NCBI RefSeq assembly: GCF_901709675.1 | Contig: NC_051105.1 | Location: forward strand, 1,676,001 to 1,740,000 | Length of the DNA: 64,000 nt | Direction: 5' to 3' | Source of the DNA: Syngnathus acus | Lineage: Eukaryota; Chordata; Actinopteri; Syngnathiformes; Syngnathidae | Part shown: piece by piece, positions 24,104-35,226 of the stretch | Position numbering within the stretch: position 1 is the first letter of the stretch | Layout: every line of letters starts with the position of its first letter | Translations under genes and position numbers: made by a program | Notes under the pieces: model-generated | Told to the model about the DNA's origin: nothing | Seen by the model: only the letters and a program-made list of their open reading frames with translations | Databases searched by the model: none

Positions 24104-24603
24104 NNNNNNNNNNNNNNNNNNNNNNNNNNNNNNNNNNNNNNNNNNNNNNNNNNNNNNNNNNNNNNNNNNNNNNNNNNNNNNNNNNNNNNNNNNNNNNNNN
24201 NNNNNNNNNNNNNNNNNNNNNNNNNNNNNNNNNNNNNNNNNNNNNNNNNNNNNNNNNNNNNNNNNNNNNNNNNNNNNNNNNNNNNNNNNNNNNNNNNNNN
24301 NNNNNNNNNNNNNNNNNNNNNNNNNNNNNNNNNNNNNNNNNNNNNNNNNNNNNNNNNNNNNNNNNNNNNNNNNNNNNNNNNNNNNNNNNNNNNNNNNNNN
24401 NNNNNNNNNNNNNNNNNNNNNNNNNNNNNNNNNNNNNNNNNNNNNNNNNNNNNNNNNNNNNNNNNNNNNNNNNNNNNNNNNNNNNNNNNNNNNNNNNNNN
24501 NNNNNNNNNNNNNNNNNNNNNNNNNNNNNNNNNNNNNNNNNNNNNNNNNNNNNNNNNNNNNNNNNNNNNNNNNNNNNNNNNNNNNNNNNNNNNNNNNNNN
24601 NNN
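24104..24603. other. Assembly gap, 500 N
   Basis: Exactly 500 undetermined bases, a round number that suggests a placeholder for unknown length. It lies in intron 2. Open frames reported across it are artefacts. Confidence 0.98.
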
Positions 24604-24881
24604 TAATCCATAATCCAGTGCACAAATAATAGTCTCCGAGTACATAAATCCTAAACGAACGAAGATATACGGTACACGCCCGCATTTTGATTCGGATTTA
24701 CGGCATTGAAAACACGGCAATAAAATGAGTATAATTGAAACATATGGCGGACATTAAAATACATCGGAAAGCCAACCGTTTGTTAAGTGTGTTATACAGA
24801 TCGTTTGCAAGTATTTTAGTAGCGCAGACTAAGTGCGTGTTTGGCACAGCTTCTCGATTTTGATCACATTAATGGATTAGG

Positions 24882-24910
24882 AGCCGGCGGGCCGGCGGGC
24901 CGGCGGGCGG
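24882..24910 (+). repeat. GC-rich short tandem (GGGCCGGC)n
   Basis: About three tandem units of GCCGGCGG in otherwise AT-rich sequence, some 280 bases from the assembly gap. Confidence 0.8.
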
Positions 24911-25532
24911 TGTTGCCGCACTGCAAACTTATCATATGCTTCTCTTGGCAAAATGGAAATAAGAGGCTTACGCTTGGTTTATGGAGCCAATTCAGGGCTA
25001 GAGGAGCAGAGAAAACACCAGCATCCGCATCAGCGACTGTATGTGGAGCAACGGTATTTCATGCTTGACTCAACACGCCACACTATTAAAAGTTGCCCAT
25101 CCGCGCCTTATTTGTGGACGGTGGTCGTCTTCAAACCGTATTGGAGTGTTGGAAAATGTCTAGAAACCGGGAAATGGAAATATTAAAAGGTTTTCAGGAA
25201 GCAGTAGTCCAGTCTAGTTTTTGGAACGGTTGATTCCGATCGCGGTTAGCGTTGTAGCATGCGAGCATGGGTGTGGACGGATATTCATGACTTCAGGTCA
25301 TTGGGTGATGGTGAAGTCAATGTGACAAATGAGACCCTTCAAAATGATCTTTAAAAATGTCCATGTGTGTGTGAGGAAATCACCAATAGACACTCTTCAC
25401 TCATTCAGTGCCACCGGCGGTTATAGACGTCAAAGATATTAACTGGGTTGGCAGTGAATGAGTTAATGACTGACGGAAGAGTGAGCGGTGCGGGAAAAAC
25501 AAAACAGTGCTCGGATGGAATGATTGACTTAC

Positions 25533-25655
25533 AAGTCACGTCAGATTCATCGGAGTCATCGGGACAGTCGGGCTCGCCGTCGCAGAGCCAGGCCTGGGGG
25601 ACGCAGCGTTCTTGATCGTGACAGTGAAACTCGCCAACGTCACACAAGATGGCCT
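25533..25655 (-). CDS. lrp1b: lrp1b exon 2: first LDL-receptor class A repeat
   Basis: This exon encodes residues 31-71 and the first base of Cys72. It is one complement-type ligand-binding repeat of about 40 residues held by three disulfides and one calcium. The six cysteines are at 35, 42, 48, 55, 61 and 72, with the last codon split over intron 2. The acidic calcium-binding motif DCPDDSDE lies at residues 60-67. The WLCDG segment before it is typical of the repeat. The acceptor is ATCCAG and the donor is GTAAGT. The exon is 123 bases with phase 1 at both ends, so loss of it would keep the frame. It stands alone, about 9.7 kb upstream of exon 3 in transcription order. Confidence 0.95.
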
Positions 25656-28600
25656 CTGGATGGGTGAAGGGGAAGGGAGAAAGGAAAAGAATGAAGTATG
25701 AGATGATAACAGTGAAAGTGGGTCAGATGTTTTGAGCACAACGTGAGTTTATGAGGATGATTGGGAGCCGACCTGGCCTGTAAGCGCTTGTGGCAAGGTG
25801 ACATCAGCAATCTCAAAGAGGTTGATGCTTGATTGTGGCCATAGCGGTCCAAAATGCTCGTCAAAGAATCAGGAAGACGGCTATTCGAGAAAAGACGCTC
25901 TGTCCTTGACTTGAGAAAACGATTACGAGGCGGTTTGCAGAACTGCTTTTATTGCTCCGTCTTGTCGTTGTTGTGCTTTGATTTGACGGAGGGATGGCGA
26001 CTTAAGAGTTCATAGTAGTCTTTCATTATGGCATGTATCCATCAAAGTGTTGACATGTTTGCTGCCGGGAGATGTCAGAGATACATCTTGATCAACGACA
26101 CACTTTGAAAGGAGGAAAAAACAAAGTGGAACACGTCATCCTCAAGTTTCAGACACCATTTGATTTTGGCTCCAAATGGTTCTTTGTACATTTAGCTCAC
26201 TCTTGCAGAGTGGCTTCTCAGAGGGAGTGACAATTCCACATGCTACCAGCCCCCTGCAGCAAATTCACTACCAGAACTGCAGAGGTCAAACGGCTCTCAT
26301 TCATTCCAGAACTCCTTTTTTTCCTGGTGATGCAATGCATGTGAAATTTTGCCAATCATTTCATGTTTGACACGAAGGCATTTTAAAATTGGACAAATTT
26401 GAATAATCAAGGAAACCATTAACAAATGCATCTTAAAGTCAGAATATCTGACATTGTAAACTACTTTGTATGCGTGTGACTGGGCTACTGTAAAATTACA
26501 GACAAAATTAGCATCTTAAGTGGCACACTGTCACCATGGATACAAAATGGAATACACAATACATTGACATAAATTGCAGTCATTTTACATGTACATTTTG
26601 TGTCCGACACATGTAATGAGTCTTGACGGCGTCACTTGGAAACAAAGAACATCTGCAGCGCCTAATGAAAGCACTGCACGTGTCTCTCTCGGCGTGTCAC
26701 TTCCATTATTTAACGCTCAAAACTTTCACCAAGGCATTATTGTTTGACTTGAAAGGAATGTCTGCCATACCTTTAAAGCCTAAATGATTACCATTGGTTT
26801 GTGACAACAGGGCCATTTTCTCGGGAGCCGGACCCCATTGCAGCCTTCTTACCTATTGATGTTTTATTTCCTTTCAAGCCACTTCACCTTGAAAGCGACT
26901 GGGCCAAATATATGTCTACCAAATGACCTCTTATTCCATTTCATCTTTTTTTTTTTCTCCAGGCAGCCTCTCTTGGACAGGTGCGGTTGGGAAAAAAAAG
27001 CATTCCTTCACCCCGCATCATTTTATTTGAAGGAATAAAACACGAAAATAAAGGCACGTCATTTATATTCAGGTAGCTGAAGGAAAATAATATTGGAGAG
27101 AGGGAAGAGCTGAACGAAACAAAAGAACTTGCGGGGAGTGATAAAGAAAACAATCCAAACGGGTTGAATTTCCATAAGAGTGTGGCACTGAGCCCGGCCG
27201 GCACATTATCATGAGCTGCGTCGCTGTCACCCGACAGCCGCTACTGGCACAGCATCCAGGCTCATTAAAGTCATGCGGCTTTTCAAGTGTGCCGGATATT
27301 CGCAGGAACAAAGGAGGCGGACAAACACAAAAGGTTGCCGTACTCCCAAGAAGCTTTACTAGCCAAGCAGCAGCAGCATATTTTTCTTTGTTTATGTTTT
27401 GACTTGAGGTAAGGCAGAGTGGCAGCCCAATTGCTACCAAAGTCGCACTTGGCCATTCGACTAAGGGCTATCATAAGGGGGGGGGGAAAAATAACAATAA
27501 GTGCATTTATACCGTAGCATACTAAGTCTTCAAACCCATACGAAATTTTGGATTATTGCGTCACTAGTAATTCTATTACAAAATATATTGATGATAAATA
27601 GCGTAGAAGCAACTTCACTGTCTCTTATCTAATTCACAGAATACGTTCGCAAGGACATAGCCAGCTCAGTCTCATGCACTGAGATTAGTGACAGTGTCAG
27701 TGTGGAATCCAGCCCAGGTACTGGTCATATGCATAATGGATGAGCACCAGACCGCCAGCCAACCTAAGCAGACTATTAAGTGTAACAACAGTATAATGCA
27801 GTCTCGGCGTGAGCCTTCAGATTGTTAATCCACCAAAAAAATCAAGTGATGCATCCTGAATATTTGAATATGCCATATTTATTACAAGCGTATTTCTGGA
27901 TGGGACATACTCCATGTGGTATTTAGCTTAAATGCCATTCCCGTTAAGTCTGATAAGAATATTACGAGTGGAACGAGTAACGTGACTCTGCTTACTGATG
28001 AACGATTTTCAGACGTCACGGTCCAAGCGGCTGCGCGGTGCTCGTGTTACAGAAAACATTGATTAGCCAACGCGTAGAAAGTTGAGGGTTTAAGGAAGTA
28101 GAATTCAACTTGTTCTGGGGGGGGATCTCATTCCAAACTTTATCCAATGGCAGAACAATCCATGAAACTGGTGGGGTTAGGGTTAACGTCCCCAATTACG
28201 ATAGGGTGTGCATACTTGTGCAACCGCGTACCTCAAGTTGTTTATTTTAAATGACGTACAGGTTAAATCTTGGTCTTGTTCTTTTTTTTCCATCATGAAC
28301 TGCTGACAAACGTCTTATATTGCCCAAATCAGAACAGAATCAAATGCAAAATTCCCTCCACCACAGAGAGGGCTACTGTTCATAAGCATTACAAGAAGCA
28401 CGGCAAATCAATGTATTATTAAAAGTGAGTACAGTGCTGGAGCCTATAAATGTTTCAGAGGACAACGCAGACACAGCCAGTAGCTCTTTGACATTTGTTA
28501 AGTTAGAGTGAACACTACCCTAACAACATTAATCCCCAAACATCAAAATGAATTGTTCATGCATATAATTCATGCTTCACATGCGAGTCTTGTTAGGTTC

Positions 28601-29195
28601 ATTCGGAAAACGCACATTTTCATCCTTCCTATGATTTTGGCTTGACCTTTACATCATGATAGTGGCGTTCTGAAGGCTGAAGTCAATGAAGACTTCACAG
28701 AAGGACCAAAACACATTTCCTTTAATTGCACACTTGGAAGCATATCGTATATAATCGTATTTTTTTGTCAGGTTGTCAACATGATTGCAGCATGACAACG
28801 CTTGTTGTGATTGATGCCAAGTTGCCAACTTGTCAGTGCAAAATGTCTCCTCCCAACAAACCTGACAGCATGAATTCACCGTAAAAGTACATTAGCCGCT
28901 CTCAACTTGGAGTGCAGTTCTCTCAAAATAGGACTCATTTAAAGGATTGGAAGCTGCAAGTACCTGCGAACAGTTGAGTGTTGTGTTGACGCACTTCTTG
29001 AAATGCATGTTGTCTGAGATACCGTCCTCTAATGCATAAGAGTTGTGAAAAAAACATGACACATCGACTGAAAAGTGTTGATAGACGTACGCACGTTTTC
29101 AGTCGAGGTGCAGTGAAACGAAATTTTATCCTACAAGGTGAGACTTAATTAATAAAGTGACTTGAATTCATGTCTAAGAGCGCCAATCAAGAGTA

Positions 29196-29540
29196 CCGTA
29201 TTTTCCGGACTATAAGGCGCACCTAAAAACCTAAAATTTTCTCAAAAGCCGACAGTGCGCCTTATAGTCCGGTGCGCCTTATATATGGACCAAATTCCTA
29301 AATCTAAACTGGCCTGAAGCATTGTCATGAAATCAATCATAAGTGGCCCGCTGAAGACTATGAATCATGAATCAAAAAGCCTATGGATCATTATTTTGTG
29401 ATTATAAAGTAATTTGTTGCGTCTGAAGTTGAAATAAAAAAGATAAAATGGAGAATGATTTGATTTGGATTAAAAATCTGACATGATGCATTAATGGTGC
29501 GCCTTATAGTCCGGTGCGCCTTATAGTCCGGAAAATACGG
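29196..29540. mobile_element. TA-flanked MITE, 345 bp
   Basis: The element starts CCGTATTTTCCGGACTATAA and ends in its reverse complement, TTATAGTCCGGAAAATACGG. It is flanked on both sides by TA, as expected for a Tc1/mariner-type insertion. The 18-bp unit GTGCGCCTTATAGTCCGG recurs at 29255-29272, 29497-29514 and 29514-29531, and in inverted form at 29205-29222. There is no transposase open frame, so it is non-autonomous. Assignment to a superfamily rests only on the TA flanks. Confidence 0.85.
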
Positions 29541-29670
29541 TAAATAAATGGCCAAGTGATTGAATAAAGTGGAATACATCTCTGGATGTGATTGGACGTA
29601 TGACACATCCCTACAAACAAAGCAAAACAAAAAGCTGTTTATTGGCAGCTCCCAGTAAAAGTTTAGTGTC

Positions 29671-29899
29671 AAGCTGAATAGAAAAAAAAAGAACACGTCT
29701 CCCGAAAACAACTAGATTTAATAGGTCGGTTCAACTTAATGCTAACAAACAATGCAAGACCTCATAGACGGGCTAATGAATAGCATGGAAGCTAAATAGA
29801 AAAAAAGAACACGTCCATCTAAAACAACGACATAGATTTGATAGGTGGGTTCAGCTCAATGCTAACAAACAATGCAAAACCTCATGAATAGCATGCAAG
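29671..29899 (+). repeat. Local tandem duplication, unit about 115-118 bp
   Basis: Unit 1 (29671-29788) and unit 2 (29789-29899) both contain AATAGAAAAAAA, AAGAACACGTC, AATGCTAACAAACAATGCAA and CCTCAT, and both end with GAATAGCATG-type sequence. The units differ by scattered substitutions and small indels, so the duplication is not very recent. No coding content is present. Confidence 0.75.
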
Positions 29900-30682
29900 G
29901 CAATGGCATTTTGATTTGATTTCAATGGGAAAAGATCATTTGAGATGCAAGATCCATTTCCTGGGAGCAAGCCTGACAAGGATAAATCGGCAGTAGTAAA
30001 GCTACTGTGCTTATTAAAGATCACGACACACGGCTGCATGTGCAGTAAACAACAGGCAATCGTTGCGGCGTTCAAAATCAATGGAAATGTCAAAGGAAAT
30101 AAAGATGGGCTTGTGAATTTTGATGAATCCAAGTACAAGCCCGCTCAGAAACGCTGGCACTAAGAAAACACAATCAAAATCCACCCACTGGTATAGATCA
30201 GTTTGTCACAGTGCGCCTTGCAGTTGTAAATCGTGCTGGTTGTTTTAACCACAGCTGTGTCTGCTCTATACTGTAAATTGTGTGACATCATAGCAGCAGA
30301 AACGCACGATAAATCCCAGAAGAAAAGAACCATGCCATAGTGCCGGCCGGGGCTGCTTACTGACATTTCCCATAAACAAGGAAAATAAATGGATTTGAAT
30401 TTCTTGGAGAGGAACTGTTATTTTTAAAAAATATATATACACACACCGTACAAAGGCAACAGTCAGTGGATATGGGCTGTAAAAAAAAAAATCAGTTTCA
30501 AGCGCATTGCTCAGTGAGATTGTGTCAGAAAAATATTTAATTGCACATAGAATACACATCTATCTAATAAACTCTGGTCTTGTGTGAAGATAAAAAAAAA
30601 AGGTCTTTAAATCAACGGGTGGAAGAGCGAGCCCAGGCCAACTGAACTGGATATAATGTTTCACATTTGTGTCATTTATGTG

Positions 30683-30770
30683 CCGTATTTTTCCGACGAT
30701 AAGGCCCGCTGGATTAGGTGGCGTCTCAATGAACATGTTTATTTTGGGGAATTTCCATATATAAGGCTGT
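30683..30770. mobile_element. Degraded MITE fragment
   Basis: Begins CCGTATTTTTCCGACGATAA and contains GGCGTCTCAATGAACATG and TATTTTGGGGAATTTCC. This is the left part of the same family as 40597-40773 in the opposite orientation. The right end was not found. Confidence 0.6.
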
Positions 30771-31876
30771 ACGGTGTATTACTGCACATTGAAGGAAACA
30801 TATCAGACCAGCAATGAGTGCAAAGTCGATTTTGGAGGAAAAAAACCAAAGATTTCAAAAAAACACCGTATTGTTTATTTCAGTTTTGTCCGGTGGAGTT
30901 ATTTACAAAATGCAATTTGGGCGTCGGTGCATGCAAGTCGTTTCATGAACACTGTCAGTGTAAACAGAGCAAAATGGGATATGTGTCATTTGAAATGTGC
31001 ACGGAAAGAGCCGGGATATTGACATTCAATTGGATTTGCAGCTGCAATGTAAATCCAGCCTTAAATGAATCAGTGGCACACAAACACGACAAGATGTGTC
31101 CTCCCCAGCGGCGTGTACTGCTTACGACCTGCTCGAAGGAACAGGCTACCGTCATGATGGAGATGAAACCGTATTTCCAATGTGCAAGAAAGCAACCGTG
31201 CGGACATACAAACTGAGAGGCACATAAATGAAATCCAACAATATTATACCTTGCTTATGTATTTACTGGAGGCTACAAAAGGTGTCCTCGAAATAAATGC
31301 AATCTTTCCGCCGTGTGGAGAGGACAAATTGAGGTATTCCCACAATTTACAGTGAATGATTGATAAGTTGTTTTGTCAAGGTAAAATTGATTTGGTGTTG
31401 AAAATTCATTCCGTCTGTTTTATTTAGAGGAGCTTTGCAAGGCGACTCATTTTGACCCAGAGGACACGAATATTCCGAATGTTTTATTCAACAGCAAAAA
31501 TGTTGCTTTAGAGACCAAATGACTCAGTCAGCAAGATTTTCTTTCCCCGGTTGTCTTTATGCTTGCGTATTAAGCGTTATACAACCTAATCAAAAGAATG
31601 CTACATCTTCATTGAAGCCATCCAGTCAATGAATAATTTATAATATCAAATGTATTCCAATACAGTCAACGCCTCTCGCTGAGCCTGGAATTTGTACAGT
31701 AATCGCTTTGTCAAGCTGGCATCATTTCTTGCCACAGCTCCACCCTGCTAGTCGTGAAACATTGATAACGTCACACGAGGTCTGGCGAGCTCAGACTGCG
31801 TGCGAGGAGGCGCGACGAACGGGAAGACGCCGACAGGCTGTTTCTAAGATTTAGCCAGTTGCTTTGGTTAAAGCCA

Positions 31877-31960
31877 AATACGTTGACAATGTGCCATCCG
31901 GGGGAAACTATGACTACGATGCGGCCCGCGACAAAAATGAATTTGACACCCCCGCCCTTA
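31877..31960. mobile_element. hAT-like element fragment
   Basis: A partial copy sharing GTTGACAAT, GGGAAACTATGAC, ACGATGCGG and the terminal TTTGACACCCCCG with the right half of the element at 6748-6894. The left end is missing. Confidence 0.55.
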
Positions 31961-32086
31961 AATCATCTTTGCCCATTGGTACCTAATAGCCCACAGACCG
32001 GAGGTTGGTGACCCCTGACCAAGTCTAGCTTCCGATCCAGTATACTAGGTCGGCTGGGCAAATTCTCCTTTCCGACTGTCGCTATT

Positions 32087-32470
32087 ATCCATCCATCCAT
32101 CCATCCATCCATCCATCCATTTTCCGTACCGCTTAGTCCCCACGGGGGTCGCGGGCGTGCTGGAGCCTATCCCAGCCGTCATCGGGCAGTAGGCGGGGGA
32201 CACCCTGAACCGGTTGCCAGCCAATCGCAGGGCACACAGAGACAAACAACCATACGCACTCGCACTCACACCTAGGGACAATTTGGAGTGCTCAATCGGC
32301 CTACCAAGCATGTTTTTGGGTTGTGGGAGGAAACCGGAGTGCCCGGAGAAAACCCACGCGGGCCCGGGGAGAACATGCAAACTCCACACAGGGAGGGCCG
32401 GAGGTGGAATCGAACCCGCACCCTCCTAACTGTGAGGCGGACGTGCTACCCAGTGCCCCACCGAGCCGCC
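32087..32470 (-). mobile_element. AFC-like tRNA-derived SINE with (CATC)n tail
   Basis: Read on the minus strand, the element starts with a GGCGGCTCGGTGGGGCACTG head. It contains an A-box-like and a B-box-like GGGTTCGATTCC segment, then the body containing AGAACATGCAAACTCC on the reverse, and ends in a (GGAT)n tail, seen on the plus strand as CATC repeats at 32087-32120. This organisation is widespread in teleosts and resembles the AFC family first known from cichlids. The family call is from recall. It is in the same orientation as lrp1b, inside intron 1. Confidence 0.8.
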
Positions 32471-35194
32471 CTGTCACTATTAAATAAAACAATTTTGTGT
32501 TTGCTTTGTTTATCCGTTCATATCTCGACAAATAAGTTATTTGTCCCGGCGAATATTCTACGCTGAGGTAACAGCTCTATGCTGTGGTTCTCTCAAGATT
32601 TTTTTGTTATGACTGATCTGTTCCCTGAAATGATTGTAGCGGCCATGCGTGAATTTCATTTGCATGACAATGCGTCATTATAGCGTTGATGATAAGCCAT
32701 TCATCCTCGAATCTTCCGGGCACCCGGATTTTTTTCCCCTGCCTTGTCCAAGGTCACCTAATAACTGTGTTCCTCTATCTTAACCAGCAGCAGTCTGAGG
32801 GATTTATACTCCACTCCATGTCCTGATTACCAATCAGGTGGAGTAATAGCTGCTTAAGCAGACAGGGTTTCCGCCATCACCGAGGGGTGAAGTGTCTGTC
32901 AAGGTTGCCAGTGAGTTTGTCTAAGGCGCGCCGATTCTCCGCGGGGCATGTCAGCGCCTCGGCCGTAGCCTCCAGATTAAACCGCATTATCGGAGGTGAG
33001 GCGAGCCAGAGCTCTTATGGGGAGGGATTGCAGAGCCGCTTGTTATGGAGATTGAAGTACAAACAACTTTTAGATAGACGTAACCCAGAGTTATGCATAC
33101 AGTGATGCAATTCACTTCAGTTGGGCGATTAGCCTTTCAGTCTGCTAGCTTAATGCTTTACAATGAGGCACTTGAAATCTTTTAAGTTGTTGAAGTAGAT
33201 TGAAAATAAACGTACACCAACAACAGAACAGTACACGCATTCATATATTCAATCGAACCCGTTTTAAGAATTGCGATTGCCCTCGAGAGGAGAATCAGCG
33301 TAACTACTAAAACAACAAATGTAAAGAATTTAGCATACGAAGAAATGTAAGGCAATGACAATGAGGCCTTTTGGAAACTGTATCGTAATCATACGGATTG
33401 AGCCACGGAAAAGATAAGAACAATGTTATTTCTGATAAAAGGTCAGCAAATGGCATCTTGGCTCAATTGTCCAGCTCTAATCAAGCACCCGCCATTGCTA
33501 ATGTGACATTTGTGTCGCAATGCCTGCCACCTCACTATCGACGCACGCGATTAAGATGGACTTGCCCTTTATTTAAGCTTCCATTTTTAGCCAATGTCGA
33601 TCGTCCCAAGTTGCAAGGTGGGGATCATCTTACGCAGATCTGATTAGCGTCATTCCGCAGTCAATAAGGTAACATGTCTCATTCGGGCATCAACAAAAGT
33701 ATTGAGACACCCTCAGAAACATTTTGGCAACTACAACAGCGTCAAGCTACAAGATTTTTAAAGCTCTGCTTCAGCTCTATAAAAATGATTTGAATTCTAT
33801 TTTTAACTCGTTTTTTTTATTCCTTTTAATGTGTTTCTTGAACGCCTCAGTAGTGCCTGATTGAGTCTTTGAAAAAAGCTGGTTTTCTTCGCTCACCAGG
33901 AAGGTTGTCGTTTCTTTGAACAGCCTACAGGTAATAAAATGTTTTTATTTTATTTATTTGCAATGCCTGAAGGTTAGACAGATTCCCATCATATCAGAGA
34001 TTGTGGATGAGACTGTCAATCAACATTTCTGCCAGCGAGGTTAATGATGTGACTGGTATTGATCCGGAGAGCTGTGCAGAACACAGATATGCTCTTTGGA
34101 CCAATCTACTTTCACAAATATCTCAACATTTTCCTCCTTAGTCTATGGACCTTTTTTTCTTTATTCTGGAGACTTTGATGTCACATTACCTGATGGATTG
34201 AATTGAATTTCACGTTGGCTAAGGTGCAGACTGCAGAGACGTCTGCACATCCGGTGTGGGATTATCAATTTCCATTGTGCGTCTGGGTGGTGAGGAAAGG
34301 TTTATGCAAGAATAATGTATTCCTCCCACTACCTGACAAAGCACACTCCCGCATCAACCCGATAAGAACCTCAAAAAGGAAAAGACAGTTCCAACTTGAA
34401 AAATGGGTGAAAACCTTTCGTAACCCGTCGTATACTACATCTAAAAATGTACATCTGAGAAATAACCATCCAGTTAGTATATATTGATGCTCATCCCTCT
34501 GTATTTGTTCATTCATTTAAGCAAGTATAATTAACACTACGTTATTTAGTTCAGTAATATACATTATGCATTGTTTTTTAATTTGAATTGTTCACTAAAA
34601 CCGAAAGTGGATTGCGTCATTTCCGTGCCCCCCGAGAGAGATCAGAAATGTAGTTGCCATTAAAATGCAGAACTGAAGTGTTGTTTTTCATTCACCAAAC
34701 TATGTCATTTATTCCGAGAAAATTGTGAATGCAACATCTTGCACTCAAATCAAATCTTTTCTGCATGTAATTATCATTACGGCGCATGATAACCTGCTAA
34801 CACGGGCGGGCATGATGTACATAAATACATCTGCGGGCAAATAATTCAAATAGGAGTGTTTTACAAACCAACACACGTCACTCATGTATTAAAATGCAAA
34901 TGCGCACGTGGACGCACAGTGCATACATTTATGAGGTGCCGCGGGTCCCAAGACTAATGAACGAAAGGAAATGAAAAACAACACATGATTCTTGTTTAAC
35001 AAATTCCAGAACAGCTTGTTTTTCCACATCTTGTCCTCAAGCAAATTTTAGCCAGGCTGCCTCAATTATATCTGCAATTATAGAATATACTTACCTCTGA
35101 GAAACAATGGGTCATTTTATTCCACTGATATCTGCCGGACTTTGGATTACAGTTTTTAAAATTACAAATACAGAAATAACAGTTTCAACCTTGT

Positions 35195-35226
35195 CTATTT
35201 ATTTATTTATTTATTTATTTATTTAT
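35195..35226 (+). repeat. (ATTT)n microsatellite
   Basis: About eight ATTT units in intron 1. Confidence 0.9.

Larger units (their letters stand above)
15844..25532 (-). other. lrp1b intron 2
   Basis: A 9.7 kb phase 1 intron. It contains an A-rich tract (19425-19520), (ATTT)n arrays (20294-20402), an unexplained hydrophobic open frame (21558-22094), the assembly gap (24104-24603) and a short GC-rich tandem (24882-24910). Its true length is unknown because the gap may be a placeholder. Confidence 0.88.

Noticed and set aside
24056-24720. Long open frames through 24104-24603
   Set aside because: They run through undetermined bases and are artefacts.
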